DNA of 64,000 bases from an uncultured Oscillospiraceae bacterium (GCA_934464775.1 CAKSKG010000003.1:1-64000), one strand, 5' to 3'; shown: positions 32,349-41,775, counted from the stretch's first letter. The notes: a model not told the origin generated them from the sequence alone. Numbers and translations: made by a program.

Positions 32349-33806
32349 ATGGCTGATAACAAAAACATTCTTGCACTTTATGACTGCCGCAGCAAGCAGG
32401 AATACATCTACCGCACCAACAGAGTGCAGGAAATAACAGGTGCTTCCGAGCTTTTGTCCTCACTGTTTAAGGATTTTTTTAATGACGACAATAAGCAGTT
32501 CCGTATAAAGGGCAGCTGGAAGGAAAAAGCACAGGGGGATTTTATCGAGAATTTCAATAAAAGCGGACTTGATGCCGAAATAATATATGAGGGCGGCGGA
32601 AATCTCTGCGTGTTTTTCAAGGACAGAGAAACATATATAAATATCAACAAGGCGCTGTCAAGACAGGTTCTTGAAAAAACATATGCTGTCAGCATTATCG
32701 CATCGGCTGTTGAGGTCAGCGGAAATTTTGTTGATGATAGGGCACGTCTGTATGCGGAAAATGCAATGCAGAAAAATCTTGGTGCATATCATGTTCCCTG
32801 CAATGTGCTACCCTTTACTCAGGTTGACAGGCTCACATTCCAGCCTATAATAAAAAAGACAGACGATAAGGAATATACCTCCGAAAGCATACGCAAAAAG
32901 CGCAAGTATGATGAGATCTCAAAAAAGACTAAGTCCGAAAGAGCAATGATACTCGAAAATGAATTTGATGCCATGACGGAAAAGGGTACAGAAAGTCTTT
33001 TGGCAATAATCTATATTGACGGAAACAACATGGGCAGCAAGGTGAAAAAAGTTACCGAAAATGTGACAGATTATACATCAGGTGTAAATGCGCTGAGGCA
33101 GTTTTCGCAAAAAACAAATCATGATTTTGTTGATGAGCCTATAAGGGTCATTGAGAGCAGGCTTACAGAGCTTTATAATTCGGAGAAGCAGCATAAAAAC
33201 CGTTATTCATACCGCAAAGTAATCAGCGGCGGTGATGAGATAACAATTGTATGCAATGCTCATGCAGTTCCCGCAATACTTAATGCCTATTTTGAAACGC
33301 TTACTTCCGGCAGTGATAATTCAGCCTGTGCAGGAGTTGCTGTGTTTCACAGTCACGCACCGTTTGCAGACGTGTATGAAATAGCCGAGCAGAACTGTGA
33401 AATGGGCAAAAAACTCTCGCATATCAAAGGAAATGAAAACAAGAATTATATTGATTTCCATTACTGTCACGCAGGCATAACCAATTCACTTGAAGAGATC
33501 CGCAGAAGACAGGAAGCAAAATATACTGCCCGTCCTTATGAATACAGCACAGACTGGAAAAAATTCGATGAGCTTGGAAATCAGCTCAGAAGCGTAAAGC
33601 GTTCCGATATAAAGGCACTGGGTGAAGCTATTATCAAGGGCGATTCATATTATAAAACAGAGCTAAGAAGAATAAAATCACGCAATAAAGCCGCAGACAC
33701 GATCGATGAAAATGACGAAAAGACCAAAAGCTTCATCTTTGATATTTCAATAGTATATGATCTTTGGTTTGACGCTCCGGAGGTGAATAATAATGAGCAG
33801 GATTAA
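32349..33806 (+). CDS. cas10: Cas10, type III-D, HD-less, with a GGDE palm motif
   Basis: A 485-residue Cas10 starting at an ATG with GGAGGTCGGG upstream. The first palm is marked by EYIYRTNRVQEITGASELL (18-36) and the EGGGN turn (81-85). The second palm has IYIDGNNMG (221-229) and GGDE (294-297), in place of the usual GGDD. There is no N-terminal HD nuclease, so target DNA cleavage by an HD site is not expected. GGDE keeps acidic metal ligands (as in GGDEF cyclases), and the CARF-containing neighbours argue that it makes cyclic oligoadenylate. It overlaps the next gene by 14 bases. Assigned to III-D through csx19 and the cas7-cas5 fusion. Confidence 0.8.
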   Translation: MADNKNILALYDCRSKQEYIYRTNRVQEITGASELLSSLFKDFFNDDNKQFRIKGSWKEKAQGDFIENFNKSGLDAEIIYEGGGNLCVFFKDRETYININKALSRQVLEKTYAVSIIASAVEVSGNFVDDRARLYAENAMQKNLGAYHVPCNVLPFTQVDRLTFQPIIKKTDDKEYTSESIRKKRKYDEISKKTKSERAMILENEFDAMTEKGTESLLAIIYIDGNNMGSKVKKVTENVTDYTSGVNALRQFSQKTNHDFVDEPIRVIESRLTELYNSEKQHKNRYSYRKVISGGDEITIVCNAHAVPAILNAYFETLTSGSDNSACAGVAVFHSHAPFADVYEIAEQNCEMGKKLSHIKGNENKNYIDFHYCHAGITNSLEEIRRRQEAKYTARPYEYSTDWKKFDELGNQLRSVKRSDIKALGEAIIKGDSYYKTELRRIKSRNKAADTIDENDEKTKSFIFDISIVYDLWFDAPEVNNNEQD

Positions 33807-35313
33807 TATTGTACTCAGATCGGATCTGTGTGCGGCAGGCGGTGACGGATTTTCATCTGTTATTGATACCGATGTAGCTTATGACAGATATGGTTTTCCT
33901 GTTATCGGAGCAAGAAGACTCAAGGGCTGTCTGCGGAGTGCGGCGGAGCTTATAGGAATATCAGACGACGTTATAGGAGAGATATTCGGTGTTTCCGGAA
34001 GCGAAAGGTCAGGCAGCCTGAAAATTTCCGATGCACATCTTAAAAATAATGATGAATTGGTTCGTGAGGCAGAGACTTCTAAACTGAATGCAGAAGAAAT
34101 AATTTCTCTTTTTACATACACAAGAGCATCTACCGAGATCGAAAATGATACAGCAAAGGATAACAGTCTTCACTTCACAAGAGTGGTAAAGCATTATTCG
34201 CCGCTTGACGGTAAAGAAACTGAATTTGTGTCCGAAGTTGAAATTGATGAAAAATATAAAAATGATTTTTCGGATATTTGCAGGGCTCTCAGAAATATCG
34301 GATATAAGCGCAACAGAGGATATGGTGCCGTAAGCTGCAATTTTGAATACGGCAAGTCTGAAAAAAGCTGCCAAAACGAGTGTGATATAAATGGAGAGAC
34401 CTCAAATATAACATATCTGATAAAGCTGCTTGATAATGTCATGATCCCGTCAGCCGCATCCGATGAAACTTCCGATTATATCCCGGGCACATCTGTAATG
34501 GGATTTTTTGCAAATGAGTATCTCAAAACGCATTCTTCAGATGAAAGATTTGAAGATATCTTCCTGAAAGATAACGTCGTTTTTTCAAATCTCTATATAT
34601 CCGATGAGAACATGACAGAATATTTTCCCGCACCTGTTATCCTTGGCAAGATAAAGGGAGAAGACGGTGTGTTCAATATCGTCACATATGATAATAAGGA
34701 AGGAAAAATAATCAAGCCCGTTAAGAGTGGATATTCATCATTTGATTCTGTTATAAAAAAGCCTCTTACCGAAACTGTATATCATCACACAAGGGGCGAT
34801 GATGGGAACTTATATACCCAGACAAGCCTGTGCAGCGGTCAGTATTTCAGAGGAACTGTCAGCGGAAAGAGCGAGTATATCAAGGAAATATATAATATTC
34901 TGACACATTCCAAGCTTCGTTTCGGAAGAAGCAAAACGGCACAGTATTCCTCCTGTGAGCTTATTAAGGCTGAACTTGGAAATAACACTGTCGGCAGGAA
35001 AACTATCAAGGCAGGAGAGCAGTTTATCGCACTGCTGCTTTCCGATGTGCTTATACCAGATGAAATGGGCGGTTATGACATATCCGCAAACGGACTTTGC
35101 AAAGCACTCGGAAACGGCATAGAAAAGCTTGAATGCGACAAAGATGAGCCTGTAAAGCGTTCGGCGTTAAGATATAGGATCATTGCGGGATATAACAGCA
35201 AGTGGAATATTCAGAAGCCACAGGTAAGAACTGTTGCGGCAGGTTCAACACTTGTTTTCAGAGCAACGACCGATATGGAGCTTCCCGCAGAATATTATAT
35301 CGGTGCAAAATAG
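33793..35313 (+). CDS. csx10: Cas7-Cas5 (Csx10-like) fusion, ends before its own C-terminus
   Basis: A 506-residue RAMP protein. Residues 1-190 are a Cas7 unit: DTDVAYDRYGFPVIG with RRLKGCLRSA (41-50) and RNRGYG. From about 210 a Csx10/Cas5-like unit follows, with YIPGTSVMGFFANEY, LRFGRSKTAQYSSCEL and WNIQKPQVRTVAAGSTLVF. The frame stops at TAG (35311) after YYIGAK, but the -1 frame continues KIGEGFGRVMICCP, the glycine-rich end that RAMP proteins need, followed by a helical region. Four A at 35307-35310 directly before the TAG allow a -1 slip. Hence either programmed frameshifting, a mutation, or a sequencing error. The gene starts inside the end of cas10 with GGAGG. Confidence 0.78.
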   Translation: MSRINIVLRSDLCAAGGDGFSSVIDTDVAYDRYGFPVIGARRLKGCLRSAAELIGISDDVIGEIFGVSGSERSGSLKISDAHLKNNDELVREAETSKLNAEEIISLFTYTRASTEIENDTAKDNSLHFTRVVKHYSPLDGKETEFVSEVEIDEKYKNDFSDICRALRNIGYKRNRGYGAVSCNFEYGKSEKSCQNECDINGETSNITYLIKLLDNVMIPSAASDETSDYIPGTSVMGFFANEYLKTHSSDERFEDIFLKDNVVFSNLYISDENMTEYFPAPVILGKIKGEDGVFNIVTYDNKEGKIIKPVKSGYSSFDSVIKKPLTETVYHHTRGDDGNLYTQTSLCSGQYFRGTVSGKSEYIKEIYNILTHSKLRFGRSKTAQYSSCELIKAELGNNTVGRKTIKAGEQFIALLLSDVLIPDEMGGYDISANGLCKALGNGIEKLECDKDEPVKRSALRYRIIAGYNSKWNIQKPQVRTVAAGSTLVFRATTDMELPAEYYIGAK

Positions 35314-35744
35314 GAGAGGGCTTCGGACGTGTCATGATTTGCTGCCCCGATAATTTTGAAGAAAGTTCCGCAAAAAAGGAAAAAGCTCAGTCTGACATTA
35401 AGTGCGGCGGTGAGCTTTGCAGACTTCTTGAGCGTAACCGAACTGTTGAAGAGATGAGAAATAAGGCAGTAAGCTTTGCTGCATCTTTTGGCAGGATAAA
35501 GAATTCAGCACAGATCGGACGTTATGTGATGATGGTAAAGCAGGCAAAGGATCTTACAGAACTTCAGTTTAGCATGGTCAAGAATATCAAAAGTGAAGAA
35601 TCAAAAGAATTTATTGACAAAATTATTAAAAATAGTGAAGCGGAGCAATACAGAGATGATTTTTGGAGAGAATATCTGCTGCTGATCCTTACACTTTTAA
35701 AATATAAGAACAGAGGAGATAAGAGCAATGAGCAAGACGCTTAA
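35307..35744 (+). CDS. C-terminal part of the Cas7-Cas5 fusion in the -1 frame, Cas11-like
   Basis: Read in the -1 frame from the AAAA at 35307, it gives KIGEGFGRVMICCPDNFEE and then ~125 mostly helical residues (SAKKEKAQSDIKCGGELCRLL and onward to KYKNRGDK). This fits a Cas11 small subunit attached to Cas5, as in type III-Dv where Cas7, Cas5 and Cas11 are one chain. The first in-frame ATG is at 35334, with only a poorly spaced AGGAG (35312), so separate translation is possible but weak. The overlap with the next gene is 17 bases. Confidence 0.6.
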   Translation, partial: KIGEGFGRVMICCPDNFEESSAKKEKAQSDIKCGGELCRLLERNRTVEEMRNKAVSFAASFGRIKNSAQIGRYVMMVKQAKDLTELQFSMVKNIKSEESKEFIDKIIKNSEAEQYRDDFWREYLLLILTLLKYKNRGDKSNEQDA

Positions 35745-36957
35745 ATATTATAATATAATTTTCAGGCTTGTATCTCCGCTCGCGATAGGTTCGGGCGAAA
35801 ATGCCAATACGGATAAGGATATAATCCTTGACAGCAGGGGAGTTCCTGTTATTCCTGCATCAGCCGTTGCAGGTGTATTCAGACATTTTCTCGGTGCGGA
35901 GGGTTCTGATGAACGTTTCGGATATATAGCCGGAAAAAAGTCTGTTGAGAGCAAGATAAGATTTTATGACGCACAGCTTATTTCCGATAATTATTTTACA
36001 ACGGTAAGAGATTCCGTTGCTCTTGAAGAAAAGGTTGGCAGGGACGGTGCAAAATTTGATCTTGAAGCCGTAGAAACAGGAGTCGATTTCGGTACGGTCA
36101 TTGAGATCTGCGATGCCGATGATACGGATATTATCAGTGCATTATGCGCTGTAAATGCCGGTGTGCTGCGCATCGGTTCAAAGACATCAAGAGGATACGG
36201 ACAGCTTAGGGTTATATCACTGAAAAAGGCGGAATTCTCGCTTCCCGAAGACAGGTCAAAGTGGCTTGATTTTGATGCCTTTGATATGTGCGATAAATAC
36301 TATGATGAGTATGTCCTGCCCGATAAAGACAGCGGCTTCGTATCAATAAAAATGAAACTCAGACAAAACGGCGCTGTTTCAATAAGAAGCTATACTGTCA
36401 AGAATGTCGAGGATATCAACTCTGCGGATTATGTACAGCTGTCACTGAAAAACGGAACTCCTGTTATTCCCGGTACATCATGGGCAGGTGCTTTCAGGGA
36501 GCGGTTCAAAAGGCTTATCGGGGATACTGAAAGCTCTCTTACAAAAGAATTGTTCGGATATGTAGATGAAAAGTATCAATTGCAGAAAAAATCGCTTATA
36601 TATTTTGGTGAAAGCGAGATAAGCGGCGGCGAAATGAAGTTTATAACACGAAATTCAATCGACAGATTTACTTCCGGAACAAAGCAGGGTGCATTGTATA
36701 AGGAAAAGACTTGCTATAACGGCAGCTGCGGACTTGAAATATTTATCAATAAAAACGGTCTTGAAGATTTGGAAAAGAATGTAAAGCTGATATGCGCAGT
36801 CATTTGTGATCTTGACAGAGGTCATCTTGCAGTGGGAGGACTTACTTCTGTCGGAAGAGGTATGTTTATTGTTGAAAATATTACTGTAAACGGTACCGAT
36901 GTAACTGCTGCACTTAAAGCACAAAATATATCTGCAATGGCAAAGGAGGCTTTGTAA
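35728..36957 (+). CDS. Double Cas7 subunit (Csm3-like, Cas7-2x)
   Basis: A 409-residue protein with two RAMP units in tandem. Unit 1 (1-~190) has PLAIGSGENANTDKDIILD, SRGVPVIPASAVAGVFRHF and GSKTSRGYGQLRV. Unit 2 (~205-400) has GTPVIPGTSWAGAFRERF and GGLTSVGRGMF. The paired arrangement matches Cas7-2x of type III-Dv complexes. Acidic residues at the usual target-RNA cleavage place (DKD in unit 1) are present. It overlaps the Cas11-like frame before it and shares one base with csx19 after it. Confidence 0.82.
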   Translation: MSKTLKYYNIIFRLVSPLAIGSGENANTDKDIILDSRGVPVIPASAVAGVFRHFLGAEGSDERFGYIAGKKSVESKIRFYDAQLISDNYFTTVRDSVALEEKVGRDGAKFDLEAVETGVDFGTVIEICDADDTDIISALCAVNAGVLRIGSKTSRGYGQLRVISLKKAEFSLPEDRSKWLDFDAFDMCDKYYDEYVLPDKDSGFVSIKMKLRQNGAVSIRSYTVKNVEDINSADYVQLSLKNGTPVIPGTSWAGAFRERFKRLIGDTESSLTKELFGYVDEKYQLQKKSLIYFGESEISGGEMKFITRNSIDRFTSGTKQGALYKEKTCYNGSCGLEIFINKNGLEDLEKNVKLICAVICDLDRGHLAVGGLTSVGRGMFIVENITVNGTDVTAALKAQNISAMAKEAL

Positions 36958-37430
36958 TGACAGATAAAAATTATATAGCCGATTTTGGTTCAGCTGAAAA
37001 TGTGAATGATATCATTGAAAAAAACATAAGCGGCGGCAATATGATACTTATGTATACAGACAGATTTGAGTGCTGTGTTCAGAAGAAAATAGAAGATACC
37101 GCACATCTGCTGGAAGCACGTATTTTTACAGAAAAAGCTGAAATAAAGATTATGCGTCCGACTATTGCCGATGCATTTACATGGCGGCTCATTGACGATA
37201 CAAAGCTTTCCGATGATGCATATCTTGTTGAAGATCAGTATCTCAGTATTGATTCCACGAAAAGCATCGGTCATAATTATACGGCTATCGGCGGCGGAAA
37301 ATATACCCTTCCCATTGAAAATGCCGAAAAGGTGCGTATCCATAATTATATTTCATATGATGAACAGGGTATAGCACAGATCACAGATTTCCGTGTTGTC
37401 AAATATTTGGAAAGGGGAGAGCAAGAATGA
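36957..37430 (+). CDS. csx19: Csx19-like type III-D subunit
   Basis: A 157-residue protein. LLEARIFTEKAEIKIMRP, FTWRLIDD, the acidic AYLVEDQYLSID and the end DFRVVKYLERG follow the Csx19 (TIGR03984) pattern of an effector-complex accessory subunit specific to type III-D. It shares one base with cas7-2x and overlaps the next gene by 4 bases, so stoichiometric translation is likely. Confidence 0.7.
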   Translation: MTDKNYIADFGSAENVNDIIEKNISGGNMILMYTDRFECCVQKKIEDTAHLLEARIFTEKAEIKIMRPTIADAFTWRLIDDTKLSDDAYLVEDQYLSIDSTKSIGHNYTAIGGGKYTLPIENAEKVRIHNYISYDEQGIAQITDFRVVKYLERGEQE

Positions 37431-39325
37431 GCAATTATACTCCGGACTATAAAAAAGGTGCGGTAAATCCATATAATTTTGTTTCACTCGGAAACGGTGT
37501 TACAAGAAATGAGCCGATTAAGGGAAAACTGACCGGTGTGATACATTGTTCAATGATAAACGCAACTCCGCTTGCAATTCCTGATTTCTCTAATCCAAAA
37601 AAAGAAAAAGTCAGAAATGAAAATGGAAAAATCGAAGAGCATAAGAAGGTTCCTTTTTTTAAGGTGAATGACAAGCCTGTTATTACGGGAAGTGAGATTC
37701 GTGGTGTTATTCGTTCAGCCTATGAAACATTGAGCAACAGCTGTCTTTCCGTAAATAATGACAATATTCTTTCGGCAAGAAGCGCTGATATTAGAAAGCC
37801 GGGAATCATTCGTTTTGAAAGCGGGGATAATAAGTGGCATCTTTACAAAGCTAAAGCTCAAAAGCTGAAATATGATGGCTCAGAAGATTTTGATGAAACT
37901 GCTGATACATTTAAAAGAAAATGGAAAAATAAAAAGTATTTAAAAGGCAAAGCTGTTACTAGGGATAAAGTGACTGTAAACTATAAATTCAGTACTAATT
38001 TTGAAGAAGTAGAAGTATATAATCTGGAACATTCCGTTGAGGATTATCAAGAAGTTTGCAAGATATACATTGATAATGACAGCAGTCTTAAGAAATATAT
38101 CACAAATCCGAAGAAAGACGGAAAATGCTATCCTGTATATTATCTTGAATTTACTGATGATGACAGAAACTATGTATGGCTTTCTCCGGCGCAGGTATCC
38201 CGTTCGGTATTCAGACATAGAGTAGATGATCTGTTAGGCAGCTATCGTCATTGCGATGATACAAACAATGTATGTGAGGCTTGCAATCTGTTTGGCATGA
38301 TAGGAACAAAAAAGGGCTGTAAGCCTTCTGCAATAGCATCAAGACTTAGATTTACCGATGCTGCTGTCGAAAAAGAATCAAAGCTGTTTTATGCAACACT
38401 TAAAGAACTTGCAAGTCCTCGCATTTCATCGATCGAATTTTATTCCACTGCTCCTAACATGAAGCAGCAGTGGAACTATGATGCAAAAGGTATCAAGCTT
38501 AATGGCAGAAAATACTATTTTCATCATAAAAGTGATTATTCGACAAATATTAAGACCGGCAGAAATATCACAGCAGAATTAATTGATAAAGGTGCAAAAT
38601 TCGGATTTGACATATTCTTTGAAATGCTTACCGAAGATGAACTGAAAAAGCTTGTCTGGACACTGACAATAGGTGAAAACAAGGCTGACGGAAATCAGAT
38701 GCATAAGATCGGTCATGGAAAGCCTATCGGTCTGGGCAGTATAAAGATAATTGTTGATTCCGTTATTACAAGGAGCTTTGATCCGATTAAAACAGAATTT
38801 ACCGATAAAGAGCTTGATGTGGACAAGCTCATTGAAAATATACCTTTTGATGAAAATGCCGCATATTTCAATGAATTCAAGAGTATAACGGATTTTGATT
38901 ATCTGGAAGGTAAAAAGGTTGCATATCCCTATGGGGATGACGGAAATGACAAAAAAACATCAAAAGGAACGCTTACATGGTTTAAGGCAAATCATAACGA
39001 CGGCAAAACGGTCAATCCCGATGAAAAGTGTAATATAAGATATCACCTGCCAAAGATCACCGATAAAGAAAATCTTATTCTTCCTGCACTTATTAAAGAC
39101 GGTAAGAGCGGAAAAGAAAGATCTTCGGGCGGCGGGGAAAGAACTGAAAGCAGTTACAACGTTCCCACAAGCTTCAGCAGCAAAGTCACAGATCCGAATT
39201 CGGCAAAATTCATGTGCAGAAAATGCAATACATGGAATGTAGTTCAGAAAAGTGTTCCTTTCCCGAAGCCAAATTTACCTATCATCTGCAAAAAATGCGG
39301 AAACAAATTCTACCAAAAATACTGA
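37427..39325 (+). CDS. Large RAMP protein of the TIGR03986 type (Cas7 with insertion)
   Basis: A 632-residue protein. The Cas7-like core shows VNPYNFVSLG, KLTGVIHCSM, PVITGSEIRGVIRSAYETLSN, a cysteine cluster (NVCEACNLFGMIG), and the glycine loop HGKPIGLGSIKI. A long insertion (~115-240) and a C-terminal addition are unusual: the last ~50 residues hold a treble/ribbon-type zinc site (CRKCNTWN and CKKCGNKF). It corresponds to the Cas7-insertion subunit of III-Dv complexes. It is followed after 13 bases by cas6. Confidence 0.75.
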   Translation: MSNYTPDYKKGAVNPYNFVSLGNGVTRNEPIKGKLTGVIHCSMINATPLAIPDFSNPKKEKVRNENGKIEEHKKVPFFKVNDKPVITGSEIRGVIRSAYETLSNSCLSVNNDNILSARSADIRKPGIIRFESGDNKWHLYKAKAQKLKYDGSEDFDETADTFKRKWKNKKYLKGKAVTRDKVTVNYKFSTNFEEVEVYNLEHSVEDYQEVCKIYIDNDSSLKKYITNPKKDGKCYPVYYLEFTDDDRNYVWLSPAQVSRSVFRHRVDDLLGSYRHCDDTNNVCEACNLFGMIGTKKGCKPSAIASRLRFTDAAVEKESKLFYATLKELASPRISSIEFYSTAPNMKQQWNYDAKGIKLNGRKYYFHHKSDYSTNIKTGRNITAELIDKGAKFGFDIFFEMLTEDELKKLVWTLTIGENKADGNQMHKIGHGKPIGLGSIKIIVDSVITRSFDPIKTEFTDKELDVDKLIENIPFDENAAYFNEFKSITDFDYLEGKKVAYPYGDDGNDKKTSKGTLTWFKANHNDGKTVNPDEKCNIRYHLPKITDKENLILPALIKDGKSGKERSSGGGERTESSYNVPTSFSSKVTDPNSAKFMCRKCNTWNVVQKSVPFPKPNLPIICKKCGNKFYQKY

Positions 39326-39338
39326 TGCGGGAGAAAAA

Positions 39339-40058
39339 ATGCTATACCAAACTGATATTTATACGGCGCCTGCGGATATATCCGATATAAAATCGGGTAT
39401 ATCCGTAAAGATACACGGTGCGGCGATGAATGCCATACCAAAGGATTATGCGGCAAAAATGCATGAAAAAGGATATCATCCGTTTTCTGTTTTTACGGTT
39501 GAAGCAGGTGACGGGCTTCTTATAAGATTTTCTGCTTTGTGTGATGAAGCAAAAATCATTTCTGATGCTTTGTGCCGTCTTGAAAGCATAAAGATATTCG
39601 GAGCAGAGAAGCCGATTAAGCTCATTGGAGCGGAGAACGCTTCTCCGATAAATGCTGCCGACGCCGAAAAATACATTGACGAGAAAAAATGCACGCTGGA
39701 ATTCGTTACACCCGCAATGATAAAAACAAAGGGCAGACCCTCGGCAGCTCCTGATATATGCGGATATTTCAAGTCGGTTATAAATAAGTATAATACTTTT
39801 GAAAGTGATGACATATCCTTTGAGGAATTCAAAGAGGCATTTGAGAATGTTTCATTTGGAAAATACCGACTTGAAAGTACAAAATACAATGTGAGCGGCA
39901 ATATATTTCCCGGTATGGTCGGGTGTTGTGAGTTGATCTTTCCGAAAGATAAACGGCAGAATATCATTTTAAGGAGAATGATAGCCTATGCAACATACAG
40001 CGGAATAGGCGGAAAAACAGGTCAGGGAATGGGCGGCATTATTATTAAAAACGTCTAA
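39339..40058 (+). CDS. cas6: Cas6-like crRNA-processing endoribonuclease
   Basis: A 239-residue protein from the ATG at 39339 (GCGGGAG upstream). The N-terminal ferredoxin-like part contains KGYHPFSVFTVEAGDG; the C-terminal glycine-rich loop IGGKTGQGMGGI is the Cas6 hallmark. A candidate catalytic histidine is His30-34 region (AAKMHEKGYHPF). It would cut pre-crRNA in the repeats, although no array is seen here, so it must work on an array elsewhere. Last gene of the operon. Confidence 0.78.
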   Translation: MLYQTDIYTAPADISDIKSGISVKIHGAAMNAIPKDYAAKMHEKGYHPFSVFTVEAGDGLLIRFSALCDEAKIISDALCRLESIKIFGAEKPIKLIGAENASPINAADAEKYIDEKKCTLEFVTPAMIKTKGRPSAAPDICGYFKSVINKYNTFESDDISFEEFKEAFENVSFGKYRLESTKYNVSGNIFPGMVGCCELIFPKDKRQNIILRRMIAYATYSGIGGKTGQGMGGIIIKNV

Positions 40059-40124
40059 CAGAACCTTTTGCACACTGCAAATTGTGTGAGTAAAAGACAT
40101 CGGTATCACATTACATAATCAAAA

Positions 40125-40157
40125 AGAGCTATCCGATCATCAAGATCGGATAGCTCT
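40125..40157 (+). terminator. Bidirectional terminator between cas6 and guaA
   Basis: AGAGCTATCCGATC (40125-40138) pairs perfectly with GATCGGATAGCTCT (40144-40157), with A and T runs outside. It marks the right end of the defence island. Confidence 0.9.
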
Positions 40158-40208
40158 AAATTTTTAGAATGTTTCAAATATTGTCATAACACTGACGTTT
40201 GGCTGTTA

Positions 40209-41750
40209 TTACTCCCACTCGATAGTTGCGGGGGGCTTTGTGGTAATATCATACACAACTCTGTTGATAGACTTTACCTCGTTTACGATCCTGTTGGAAG
40301 CGAGTGCAAGAACATCATAGGGAATGCGTGAGAACTCGGCTGTCATAAAGTCGGAAGTCTCAACTGCTCTCAGAGCAAGAGTGTAATCGTATGTTCTGCC
40401 GTCGCCCATAACGCCTACGGAACGGTTGTTTGTAAGAACGGCAAAATACTGGTTGATAGACTTGTCAAGTCCCGCATTTGCGATCTCCTCACGGAAGATA
40501 TAGTCTGCGTCCTGGAGTATTTCAAGCTTTTCGTCTGTGATCTCGCCGATTATTCTGATAGCAAGTCCGGGGCCGGGGAAGGGCTGACGGTTTACAAGAA
40601 CATCGGAAAGCTTCAGCTCACGGCCCAGTGCTCTTACTTCGTCCTTGAAGAGCAGGCGGAGAGGCTCGATGATCTCCTTGAAGTCAACATAGTCGGGAAG
40701 TCCGCCTACATTGTGGTGGGACTTGATAACAGCAGCGTCGCCTGTGCCGCTTTCGATGATGTCGGGGTAGATAGTTCCCTGTGCGAGGAAGTCCACCTTG
40801 CCGATCTTCTTTGCTTCGGCTTCAAATACTCTGATGAACTCTTCACCGATAGTCTTGCGCTTTGTTTCGGGATCGGAAACACCTCTGAGCTTGGACATAA
40901 AGCGCTCCTTGGCGTTAACTCTTACAAAGTTGATGTCCCAGTCCGCAAATGCAGCTTCGACCTCATCGCCCTCGTTCTTTCTCATAAAGCCGTGGTCAAC
41001 GAAGATGCAGGTGAGCTGATTTCCGACAGCCTTTGAAAGCAGAGCTGCGAGAACGGAGGAATCAACGCCGCCCGAAAGAGCCAGCAGAACCTTGCCGTTT
41101 CCGACTCTTCTGCGGATATCCTCGATAGCTGTCTGAGCGTAATTGCCCATTGTCCAGTCGCCTGTGCAGCCGCAGACATTCTTTACGAAGCTGTTTATCA
41201 TGTCGATACCGTACTGAGTATGATTTACCTCGGGGTGGAACTGTACGGCATACAGCTTCTTTTCCTTGTTTTCCATAGCGGCAACGGGGCAGTGCTCGGT
41301 GTGAGCAACGGCTCTGAAGCCCTCGGGAAGCTCGGAGATATAGTCTGTGTGGCTCATCCATGAGATCGCCTTTTCGGGCATATCGGAAATGCCGCCGAAG
41401 AGAGCGCAGGACTTATCATATACAGTCTCGGTCTTGCCGTATTCGGAAGTAATGCAGGTGGAAACCTTTCCGCCGAGTACATGAGCCATAAGCTGGCAGC
41501 CGTAGCAGATACCGAGAACAGGTATGCCGAGATCGAATATCTCCCTGCCGATAGAGGGGGAATTTTCAAGGTATACGCTGTTGGGGCCTCCCGTGAAAAT
41601 TATGCCCACGGGATCCATAGCTTTAAGCTCGCTGAGAGGGGTCTTATAGGACTTCACCTCACAGTATACGCCGCATTCACGGACGCGGCGTGCAATAAGC
41701 TGATTATACTGTCCGCCGAAATCCAGAACAATTATCATCTGATGCGCCAT
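40209..41750 (-). CDS. guaA: GMP synthase (glutamine-hydrolysing)
   Basis: A 513-residue protein: N-terminal class I glutamine amidotransferase with ICYGCQLMAH (catalytic Cys) and QFHPEVNHT, the ATP-pyrophosphatase P-loop LALSGGVDSSVLAALL, and the C-terminal dimerisation domain ending YDITTKPPATIEWE. Full length. It converts XMP to GMP. The start has AAAGGAAG upstream. Leader hairpin at 41776-41800. Confidence 0.97.
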   Translation of the reverse strand: MAHQMIIVLDFGGQYNQLIARRVRECGVYCEVKSYKTPLSELKAMDPVGIIFTGGPNSVYLENSPSIGREIFDLGIPVLGICYGCQLMAHVLGGKVSTCITSEYGKTETVYDKSCALFGGISDMPEKAISWMSHTDYISELPEGFRAVAHTEHCPVAAMENKEKKLYAVQFHPEVNHTQYGIDMINSFVKNVCGCTGDWTMGNYAQTAIEDIRRRVGNGKVLLALSGGVDSSVLAALLSKAVGNQLTCIFVDHGFMRKNEGDEVEAAFADWDINFVRVNAKERFMSKLRGVSDPETKRKTIGEEFIRVFEAEAKKIGKVDFLAQGTIYPDIIESGTGDAAVIKSHHNVGGLPDYVDFKEIIEPLRLLFKDEVRALGRELKLSDVLVNRQPFPGPGLAIRIIGEITDEKLEILQDADYIFREEIANAGLDKSINQYFAVLTNNRSVGVMGDGRTYDYTLALRAVETSDFMTAEFSRIPYDVLALASNRIVNEVKSINRVVYDITTKPPATIEWE

Positions 41751-41775
41751 ATTTTTACTTCCTTTCTATAAAACA

